A stretch of 64,000 nucleotides of DNA from Corynebacterium imitans. Its GTDB lineage: Bacteria; Actinomycetota; Actinomycetes; Mycobacteriales; Mycobacteriaceae. The first letter of the stretch is position 1. Each line of letters starts with the position of its first letter. The translations under genes and the position numbers were made by a program. Under the pieces are notes generated by a model that saw only the letters and a list, made by a program, of their open reading frames with translations, made no database searches and was not told where the DNA came from. Shown here piece after piece: positions 16,759 through 23,527 of the stretch. The stretch covers positions 620,001 to 684,000 of the forward strand of contig NZ_CP009211.1 in the NCBI RefSeq assembly GCF_000739455.1, written 5' to 3'.

Positions 16759-18819
16759 ATGGACACGCACATGGCCGTGGACTTGAGTTTGTTGGACGAG
16801 GACCAGCGCGTCGCCGCGACCGCGCCGCGGGGGCCGGTGTGCATCCTCGCGGGCGCAGGTACCGGCAAGACTCGGACCATTACGTACCGGATTGCCAACC
16901 TGGTCGACCAAGGCATGGTGGCACCGACGAAGGTGCTCGCCGTGACCTTTACCCAGCGCGCCGCGGGCGAGATGGCCGACCGTTTGCGCACGATGGGCGT
17001 GGGCGGGGTGCAGGCGCGGACCTTCCACGCGGCGGCGCGTCGGCAGCTGCAGTACTTTTGGCCGCAGATCGCGGGCGATTTGCCCTGGAAGCTGTTGGAC
17101 AACAAGTTCCCCTTAGTAGGGCGCGCCACGCGCGCGGCCGGGCTGGATTCCGGCAAGGAAATGGTGCGCGACCTGCTCAGCGAGATCGAGTGGGCGAAAT
17201 CCAGCGTGATCGGCCCGGACGACTACGTCGAGCGCATCGCGGGCACCGAGCGCACCCCGCCCGCGGACCCGGCGAAAGTGGCGCAGGTCTATAAGCTCTA
17301 CGAGGAGGCGAAGACTTCCCCGGACGGCATGCTGCTCGATTTCGACGACCTGTTGCTCCACGTCGCGGGCGCGTTGGAAAACGCCCCGGCGGTGGCCGAG
17401 GAATTCCGGGCGCAGTACCAGTCCTTCGTAGTGGACGAGTACCAGGACGTCACCCCACTGCAGCAGCGCGTGCTGGAGGGGTGGCTGGGCCAGCGCGACG
17501 ACCTGACGGTGGTGGGCGACGCCAACCAGACCATTTACTCGTTTACCGGGGCGACGCCGAACTACTTGCTGAACTTTTCGCGGACGTACGAGCACGCGAC
17601 CGTCGTCAAGCTGCAGCGCGACTACCGCTCCACACCTGAGATCACGGACTTGGCCAACACCGTCATCAGCAAGGCGCAGGGCCGGGTGGCGGGCACGCGC
17701 CTGGAGCTTAAGGGCATGCGCGAGCACGGCCCGCAGCCGACCTTTACCGCCTACGACGATGAGCCGACCGAGGCGCGCGAGGTGGCGATCAAGATCCGCC
17801 AGCTTCTCGACGCCGGCGTGCCCGCCCGCGAAATCGCCGTGCTCTACCGCATTAACGCCCAGTCCGCGGCGTTCGAAGCCGCGCTTGCCGACGCCGGGAT
17901 CGTCTACCAAGTCCGCGGCGGGGAAGGCTTCTTCCAGCGCGGCGAGATCCGGGAAGCTATCCGCGCGCTCGTCGGCGCGGCCCGGCGCACGGATCTGCCC
18001 GACGACCCGGTTGCGGTGGCCCGCGCCGCGCTCGCGCCGATTGGGCTGACCCCGACCGAACCGGAGGGTGCGAAGGCGCGTGAGCGGTGGCAGACGCTCT
18101 CGGCGCTGGTCGACCTCATCGAGGAGATTGTGCGCAGTCAGGAGGCCTCCACGCTACCGGACGTGCTGCGTTCACTGCGCAGGCGCGCTGAGGCGAAGCA
18201 GCCGCCCGCCGTCGACGGTGTCACGCTGGCGAGCCTGCACGCCGCGAAGGGCTTGGAGTGGGACGCGGTGTTCCTCGTCGGCCTGGTGGAGAACACGCTG
18301 CCGATCTCCCACGCGATCAAGGCGGGCGACGTAGAGGTGGAAGAGGAGCGCCGCCTGTTCTACGTCGGCGTGACCCGCGCGCGTGAGCACCTCCATCTGT
18401 CCTGGGCACTGGCGCGCCAGGAGGGCGGGCGCAAATCGCGTTCGCGCTCGCGCTTCCTCGACGGCATCGCCCCGGAGCTGGAAGTGGAGAAGACGCCGGA
18501 GCGGGTCAAGCGCAACCGCCGCTGCCGCGTGTGCGGGAACCTCTTGGCAACCCCGGCGGAGAAGACGCTGGGCCGCCACGAGGACTGCGAGCCCGGTTTC
18601 GACGAGGAGGTCTTTGCCGCGCTGAAACGCTGGCGCCGCGACGAGGCGCGCGCCGCGGGCAAGCCCGCCTACATCGTGTTTACCGACGCCACGCTCATGT
18701 CCATCGCCGAAGCCATGCCCGCCGACACCCAGGAACTCCTCGGCATCTCAGGTGTGGGACCGGCGAAGATCGAGCAGTACGGACAGGGCGTGTTAGACAC
18801 GCTCGAAGAGTTCCGGTGA
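16759..18819 (+). CDS. uvrD2: ATP-dependent DNA helicase UvrD2 with HRDC domain
   Basis: This 686-residue superfamily 1 helicase has Walker A ILAGAGTGKTRTITYR, AVTFTQRAAGEM, Walker B SFVVDEYQDVTPLQ, VGDANQTIYSFTGA, ASLHAAKGLEWDAVFL and FYVGVTRAREHL. A tetracysteine linker (CRVCGNLL...C) and a C-terminal HRDC domain (about 610-686, ending LLGISGVGPAKIEQYG) identify UvrD2 as in Rv3198c. It acts in DNA repair or genome maintenance, moving 3'-5' on single strands. The alternative start at 16771 (MAVDLSLL) is equally plausible because AGGAAGGG abuts the first ATG. It follows nudC by 6 bases and overlaps the next gene by one base. Confidence 0.92.
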   Translation: MDTHMAVDLSLLDEDQRVAATAPRGPVCILAGAGTGKTRTITYRIANLVDQGMVAPTKVLAVTFTQRAAGEMADRLRTMGVGGVQARTFHAAARRQLQYFWPQIAGDLPWKLLDNKFPLVGRATRAAGLDSGKEMVRDLLSEIEWAKSSVIGPDDYVERIAGTERTPPADPAKVAQVYKLYEEAKTSPDGMLLDFDDLLLHVAGALENAPAVAEEFRAQYQSFVVDEYQDVTPLQQRVLEGWLGQRDDLTVVGDANQTIYSFTGATPNYLLNFSRTYEHATVVKLQRDYRSTPEITDLANTVISKAQGRVAGTRLELKGMREHGPQPTFTAYDDEPTEAREVAIKIRQLLDAGVPAREIAVLYRINAQSAAFEAALADAGIVYQVRGGEGFFQRGEIREAIRALVGAARRTDLPDDPVAVARAALAPIGLTPTEPEGAKARERWQTLSALVDLIEEIVRSQEASTLPDVLRSLRRRAEAKQPPAVDGVTLASLHAAKGLEWDAVFLVGLVENTLPISHAIKAGDVEVEEERRLFYVGVTRAREHLHLSWALARQEGGRKSRSRSRFLDGIAPELEVEKTPERVKRNRRCRVCGNLLATPAEKTLGRHEDCEPGFDEEVFAALKRWRRDEARAAGKPAYIVFTDATLMSIAEAMPADTQELLGISGVGPAKIEQYGQGVLDTLEEFR

Positions 18820-19340
18820 TGGGTGTGGGCGATTCGATCCGCCACGAGTCGGGACAGACCTACCGAGTCATCCGCTCGGCGCGGCGTACCCGCACCATCC
18901 AGAGCAGGATCGTGGACGGGATCGTGGAGATTCGCATCCCGGCCAGGCTGAGCAAAGCGCAGGAAGCCGCGGCCGTTGAGGAGATGCTGGCGAAGGTGGC
19001 CGCCAAGACCTGCTCGAGCGCTTCCAGTGATGCGGATCTGCTCGCACGTGCAGAACAGCTCAACCGGGAGGTGCTCGAGGGCAAAGCGCGTATCGGCTCC
19101 GTACGCTGGTCGGACAACCAGCGCACACGCTGGGGTTCGTGCACGACTTCTACGGGGGACATCCGGATCAGCTCGCGGCTGAAAAACGTGCCTGATTACG
19201 TGCTTGACGCCACGGTGATCCACGAGCTCGTACACACCTTCATTCCCGGTCACGGTCCCGAGTTTTGGGCGTGGGCGGATCGCGCCCCGTTTGCCGAGCG
19301 GGCCAAGGGCTACCTCGAGGCCTACCAGCGTTTTAGCTAG
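18819..19340 (+). CDS. DUF45/YgjP-like M48-type metallopeptidase
   Basis: This 173-residue protein has the DUF45 hallmark: RWGSC (TRWGSCTTSTGDIRISSRL) followed by VIHELVHTFIPGHGPEFW, where HELVH and the downstream GHGPEFW supply zinc ligands. The N-terminal half resembles the strand-rich region of the family (YRVIRSARRTRTIQSRI). The family consists of predicted metal-dependent hydrolases of unknown substrate, sometimes called WLM-like or SprT-like. The start ATG overlaps the uvrD2 stop (TGATG), so translation is coupled. The 3' end (TTTTAGCTAG) is copied in the repeat that follows. Confidence 0.82.
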   Translation: MGVGDSIRHESGQTYRVIRSARRTRTIQSRIVDGIVEIRIPARLSKAQEAAAVEEMLAKVAAKTCSSASSDADLLARAEQLNREVLEGKARIGSVRWSDNQRTRWGSCTTSTGDIRISSRLKNVPDYVLDATVIHELVHTFIPGHGPEFWAWADRAPFAERAKGYLEAYQRFS

Positions 19341-19519
19341 CACGTTTTAGCTAGCTCCGTTTGGGGTCGCCGGGCTGGTTGCAAATGGAGCTAGCTCCGT
19401 TTGGGGTCGGCGGCGGAGTGCGACCTGGCGTTTTGTTGGCGGGCGAATCGTAAATGGAGCTAGCTCCATTTGGCTGCAGGCCGTACGTTGCACGCCGTAC
19501 GCTGCACGCCACACGCCGT
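19329..19519. repeat. Cluster of three GGAGCTAGCTCC palindromes and short repeats
   Basis: This 180-base gap between converging genes holds three copies of one element: 19345-19366, 19383-19405 and 19452-19473. The last is a perfect 20-bp palindrome, AAATGGAGCTAGCTCCATTT. Two copies are followed by TTGGGGTCG. CGTTTTAGCTAG occurs twice (19329-19340 and 19343-19354), the first covering the stop of the upstream gene. A separate GTACG-TGCACGCC short repeat follows at 19482-19517. A fourth copy of the palindrome lies at 2311-2335. No transposase or terminator U-tract is seen. Confidence 0.7.
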
Positions 19520-20614
19520 TTATCCGCAGGCGTGCACAGACCGTCCGGCGGCGTAGTCGTCCATGGCGGCGACGGCCTCGTCGAGGTTCTTCACGCTGGC
19601 CACGGTCATGTCACCGGTATCGACGGTGCGCACCGCGTCGCAGTTGCCCTCCGGGGCGAGGAAGAGCTCCACGCCCGCGTCGCGCGCGCCGGCGAGCTTG
19701 TGGGTGATCCCACCGATGGGGCCGACCTCGCCGGATTCGGCGATGGTGCCGGTGCCGGCGACGAACTTGCCGTGGTTGAGCTGGCCGGGGCTCAGCTTGT
19801 CGATCACGGCGAGCGAGAAGATCATGCCCGCGCTCGGCCCGCCAACGTCGTTGAGGTTGTAGTTGACTGTCACATCCCCCGCGGGCTCCGAGGTCATCAG
19901 AATGCCCATCATCGGCTCGCCCTTTTCGTGCGGGTTCTCGCCCAGAGTGATGCGCACCTCTTTGGTCTCGTCTCCGCGTGAGATTTCCACGGTGAGCTCG
20001 TCGCCGGGGGCATGGGCGCGCACGGCGTCCTGGACCTCGCTGGGTTGGGTCACTTCGTTGCCGTCGACGGCGGTGAGCTCGTCGCCGGGCTCAAGAGCAT
20101 CCGCGGACGGCGAGTCTTCCAACAGGTCGTGGACGATGACCCGGGTCGGTTTACCCAAATAGCGCATGGCGGCGACGGTCGCGTTGCCCTCGGAGGCGGC
20201 GAATTCAGCCTTGTTGTACTCGCGCAGCTGATCCTCGTCCAGGTTCGGCGGGAGGATCTGGCTGACCGGGACGATGGAGTCGTCGGTGGTGATCCAGCGG
20301 CCGATGGCCTGGGGGAGCGTCATGTTGGTGCGCACCGACACCGTGGTCATGTTCAAGTTGCCCGCGACCGGGTCGGTCTCGGTGCCTTCGATGTCGATGA
20401 CGTCTTCGCCGTCGACGTCTCCAAGCGTGTTAAACATCGGGCCCGGGCCCTCGGCGGCGTAGGGCACAGCCAGGGTGATGTCGGTGCCGGGGATGTGGTC
20501 GATGGACAGCAGGAGGGTAAGGGCGGCGACGGGGATTGCGCCCCACGCCACCGTCGAGAAGCGCCTGCCGCGCACATCGTCTGCTGCCTGTGCAACCTCT
20601 GCCGCTTTTTTCAC
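19520..20614 (-). CDS. Membrane-anchored PDZ-Lon-like serine protease
   Basis: This 364-residue protein has one N-terminal transmembrane segment (about 24-42), an extracytoplasmic domain, a PDZ domain (about 155-230, DLLEDSPSADALEPGDELTAVDG), and a C-terminal Lon-type S16 protease domain. The Ser-Lys dyad is visible as GGPSAGMIFSL and GGITHKLAGARDAG. The family corresponds to Rv3194c and YlbL. It probably degrades membrane or cell-wall-associated proteins. The GTG start at 20614 has no Shine-Dalgarno and follows a TATGCT -10 element by 6 bases, so the mRNA is probably leaderless. It diverges from the Zincin_2 gene. Confidence 0.88.
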   Translation of the reverse strand: MKKAAEVAQAADDVRGRRFSTVAWGAIPVAALTLLLSIDHIPGTDITLAVPYAAEGPGPMFNTLGDVDGEDVIDIEGTETDPVAGNLNMTTVSVRTNMTLPQAIGRWITTDDSIVPVSQILPPNLDEDQLREYNKAEFAASEGNATVAAMRYLGKPTRVIVHDLLEDSPSADALEPGDELTAVDGNEVTQPSEVQDAVRAHAPGDELTVEISRGDETKEVRITLGENPHEKGEPMMGILMTSEPAGDVTVNYNLNDVGGPSAGMIFSLAVIDKLSPGQLNHGKFVAGTGTIAESGEVGPIGGITHKLAGARDAGVELFLAPEGNCDAVRTVDTGDMTVASVKNLDEAVAAMDDYAAGRSVHACG

Positions 20615-20709
20615 ACAGGCAGCATAGCGCAGCCGTGTTCGCTCACAGCGTCCCGGCTGGGCACAAAAGTAGTCGCGCGAGCGCTTGCACGCTATGTATC
20701 GTGGCGTGT

Positions 20710-22119
20710 ATGAGTAACGGATTCGGATTCTCCTTTCCCAACGACGATGACGACGAGGGCAAGCGCAAACGCGATGAGAACGACGCGTCGAACCCCTTCG
20801 CCGCGTTTGGCTTTAGCGGCGGCCAGGCTGGCGGTGGGTTCGGGGACATCCTGAACCAGTTCGGCCAGATGCTCTCCGGCATGGGCACCTCCTTTAACCA
20901 GGCCGAAGCCAAAGACCAGGCGGTGAATTTCGACATGGCCCTGCGCATGGCACGCCAGCGCGTGGGCGACAAGGCGGCGGTCGCCGCGGGCGATAAGAAG
21001 GCGGTGGAGGAGTCCCTGCGCCTGGTGGATCACTGGCTGAGCGAGACGACCACGCTGCCCGCGGCCGAGTCCAAGGCGCAGGCCTGGAACGCGGACGACT
21101 GGCTGGTGGAGACCATGCCGATGTGGAAGCGCATGGTCAACCCGGTTGCTGAGCACATGAACCGGGCGCAGATGGACCAGCTGCCGGCAGAGGCCCGGGA
21201 GATGATGGGGCCGCTGGCCGGCATGATGAATTCGATGAACTCCATGAACTTTGGCATGCGGCTGGGCCACGCGCTGGGGGATTTGGCCCAGCAGGCGCTC
21301 ACCGGCACCGATTTCGGCATGCCGGTCGCGCCCAGCGGCGTCGCCTCAGTGCTGCCGAAGAACGTCACCCAGATCGCCAAGGGCTTAGAGGTGCCGGGCC
21401 AGGAGGTCATGGTCTATATCGCCGCGCGCGAGGCGGCCCGCCAGCGGCTGTTCACACACGTGCCGTGGCTGGTCGAGCGCATCGTTGCCTCGGTGGAGGA
21501 ATACGCCGCTGGCCTGGAGATCGACACCTCCAATATTGACGAAGCGACGCGCAGCCTCAACCTGGAGTCGGGCGACCCGCAGCAGATTCAGGAGGCGCTG
21601 CAGAACCTGCAGAATATGGACCTCTCGCCGCGCGTCGGTTCCCGCAACGCCGCGGCCACCGCGCGCCTGGAGACCCTGCTCGCGCTCGTCGAGGGTTGGG
21701 TCGACGTGGTCGTAGATGCAGCACTGGCGGAGCGGATCCCGTCCGCGCCGCAGTTGGCCGAGGCGTGGGCGCGCCGCCGCGCGACGGGTGGTTCGGCCGA
21801 GCAGGCCTTCGCCAACATCGTCGGCATCGAGCTCGGCGCACCGAAGGTCCGCGAGGCCGCCGAGCTGTGGCGCCGCGTGGACAACGCGGTGGGCGTCAAG
21901 CGCCGCGACGAGGTGTGGAACCACCCCGACTTCCTGCCTACTGCGGAGCACCTGGACAACCCCGCCGCGTTTATCGACGGGCTGTTGGACGACACCACCG
22001 ATACCGACTTTGACGCCGAGTTCAGCAAGCTCGAAGAGGAGCTGCGTAACAACCCTGACCTCAAGCGCAAGGACGGCGACGGTAAAGACGACGGCAGCGA
22101 GGACGGCACTGAGCTTTAG
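20710..22119 (+). CDS. Zincin_2/DUF2342-like predicted metalloprotease with altered zinc motif
   Basis: This 469-residue acidic protein begins MSNGFGFSFPNDDDDEGKRK and matches the actinobacterial Rv3195-type family called zinc-dependent metalloprotease (Zincin_2). The motif usually read as R-E-A-A-H-x-R-L-F followed by PWL here reads REAARQRLFTHVPWL (residues 240-254), so the expected second metal ligand is Arg244. A Met/Asn-rich stretch (MMGPLAGMMNSMNSMNF) is characteristic. The tail is Asp/Lys/Glu-rich. An in-frame ATG at 20536 would run into the divergent gene, so 20710 is chosen; TATCGT 7 bases before it could be the -10 of a leaderless mRNA. No signal peptide is seen. Confidence 0.75.
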   Translation: MSNGFGFSFPNDDDDEGKRKRDENDASNPFAAFGFSGGQAGGGFGDILNQFGQMLSGMGTSFNQAEAKDQAVNFDMALRMARQRVGDKAAVAAGDKKAVEESLRLVDHWLSETTTLPAAESKAQAWNADDWLVETMPMWKRMVNPVAEHMNRAQMDQLPAEAREMMGPLAGMMNSMNSMNFGMRLGHALGDLAQQALTGTDFGMPVAPSGVASVLPKNVTQIAKGLEVPGQEVMVYIAAREAARQRLFTHVPWLVERIVASVEEYAAGLEIDTSNIDEATRSLNLESGDPQQIQEALQNLQNMDLSPRVGSRNAAATARLETLLALVEGWVDVVVDAALAERIPSAPQLAEAWARRRATGGSAEQAFANIVGIELGAPKVREAAELWRRVDNAVGVKRRDEVWNHPDFLPTAEHLDNPAAFIDGLLDDTTDTDFDAEFSKLEEELRNNPDLKRKDGDGKDDGSEDGTEL

Positions 22120-22122
22120 CCG

Positions 22123-22815
22123 CTAGCGGCGCGACGTCGTCTCCGAGGCCTTCGTGGTTGTTGCTTCCTGGGTCTTCTCCGTCGCGCCCTCCTCGCTCAC
22201 CTCGGCGAGCCCCAGCTTGCCGATGCGCTCGCGCGGATCTTCCTGCTCAGTAGACACCAGCTGCTGCAGCACCTGGCCGCGCTCATTATCCACCACGGTG
22301 ATAATCGCGGAAGTGCCCAGGGTGGACCAGCCGACGATGCGCTCGCCGTCGTCCTCCACAATCCGGGAGGAGCGAAGCTCGGTCAAAAGCTGCGTCGTCG
22401 ACGCCGCCTTCGCCTCCGAGTCGAAGAACTGGAACTGCCCGATCTCCGCCCCCGAGCAGTCATAAGAGCCGCTGACTCCTGTCGCCGCGCATGTTTCAAG
22501 CTGAGTGAACAGTGACTCCGGGGCGAGGGAAGCGAAGGTTTCCGCGACCTTCGCAACCGTCTCATCTTCCGCGTCGCCACCGCGCTTGCTTGTCGACGCC
22601 CGCGTGCTCGATTCCGTGCTTGTCTCTTGCGAGGAAGACGCCGTGGGTGTCTTTTCGGTGCTCGTCGTGGGTGAAGCGCTTTCGCTTTGCACTGTGCTCT
22701 CAGCGCTCTCAATGGCTTCGGTGGCCTCAGGCGTGTCCTCCCCGCCACCGCCGCAGGCGGTGAGCGCCACTGAAGCGGCGAGCAGGGCGGGGGCGAGGAT
22801 GCGGCGATGCGACAC
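22123..22815 (-). CDS. Secreted lipoprotein, Ser/Thr-rich
   Basis: This 230-residue protein has a signal peptide ending in a lipobox LTAC with the lipidated cysteine at position 21, then a Ser/Thr/Glu-rich linker (about 25-80), and a globular part with two cysteines (ETCAATG...YDCSG). The C-terminus is again low-complexity Thr/Ser/Arg. It is probably attached to the outer face of the membrane. The GTG start has AAGGAG 9 bases upstream. I do not recognise the globular domain. It converges with the Zincin_2-like gene with 3 bases between the stops. Confidence 0.8.
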   Translation of the reverse strand: MSHRRILAPALLAASVALTACGGGGEDTPEATEAIESAESTVQSESASPTTSTEKTPTASSSQETSTESSTRASTSKRGGDAEDETVAKVAETFASLAPESLFTQLETCAATGVSGSYDCSGAEIGQFQFFDSEAKAASTTQLLTELRSSRIVEDDGERIVGWSTLGTSAIITVVDNERGQVLQQLVSTEQEDPRERIGKLGLAEVSEEGATEKTQEATTTKASETTSRR

Positions 22816-22893
22816 GGAAATTGGCTCCTTAGATACGTTTACACGTGCGTTGTCTACCGATAGTACGTCAAGGGTGAAGGCGACTCCCAGCCG

Positions 22894-23433
22894 TTACCCC
22901 AGCTCCTCTGGCTCGCGGTCCAGGCTGTAGCGCAGAGCGGCGATCACGTTTGGCGCGACGTTCGGCCCGCCGCGCAGCTCGATCTCGTCCTGGGCGAACA
23001 TCCCGCGCTCCTCCAGCTCCTCCTCGGTCAGGCGCATCTGCAGCAGGGTCTGCTCGATATCCTCGCCCCGCAGCACGCCGGAGAACAGGCGGGCAGGGCG
23101 CGGTGCTGCATCGGGGCCCGCGGAAGTGTCGCGGAAGACGATCTCCTGGGCCAGGACGACGCCCTCGACCTGCTCGGGCCAAGCGACGCGGGAGACGTAG
23201 TCGGCCAGCTCGTCGCTGCCCGGGCGGATGTGTTCGGGCAGCTCTTGGACGACCAGGGTTAAGGGGGAGTGCGCGGCGTCGTCGGCAAGCTGCGTGAGCT
23301 CGTCGACAAGCAGCTGCGTCGGCACCAGCGCGAACAGGGAAGGCGGGGCGTCCCAGCCCTCGGCGTGGACGAACTCCACAGCCTCGGTCATGGCTTTATT
23401 CAGGGCTTGCTGCGAGCTGAAGTTCTGCTGCAC
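22894..23433 (-). CDS. PPA1309-family-like actinobacterial protein
   Basis: This 179-residue acidic protein contains WDAPPSLFALVPTQLLVDE near residue 27 and ends RYSLDREPEELG. The pattern (WDxPPxLFALVPT, then WPEQVEGxVLAQEIVF, then LRGEDIEQTLLQMR) fits the PPA1309 family that lies next to the UPF0182 gene in many actinobacteria. Function unknown. The start is GTG with AAAGG 5 bases upstream. It diverges from the UPF0182 gene with a 94-bp gap. Family assignment is from pattern memory. Confidence 0.65.
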   Translation of the reverse strand: MQQNFSSQQALNKAMTEAVEFVHAEGWDAPPSLFALVPTQLLVDELTQLADDAAHSPLTLVVQELPEHIRPGSDELADYVSRVAWPEQVEGVVLAQEIVFRDTSAGPDAAPRPARLFSGVLRGEDIEQTLLQMRLTEEELEERGMFAQDEIELRGGPNVAPNVIAALRYSLDREPEELG

Positions 23434-23527
23434 GGGAACCTTTCTGGCTGTTTATTCGTTACACAAATTAAGCTACTTAAAGCTAGAAGCTTAATACGCA
23501 CGCAAAGACTATTTCGAAGGAGCAGGA

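Noticed and set aside
19482..19519. CRISPR-like short repeats
   Set aside because: The GTACG/TGCACGCC repeats are too short and not regularly spaced with unique spacers; no cas genes are present anywhere in the window.
18819..20710. whiB7 and mycoredoxin genes expected beside uvrD2 by mycobacterial synteny
   Set aside because: The interval holds only the DUF45 gene, the palindrome cluster and the Lon-like gene; no CxxC WhiB or glutaredoxin frame exists here.
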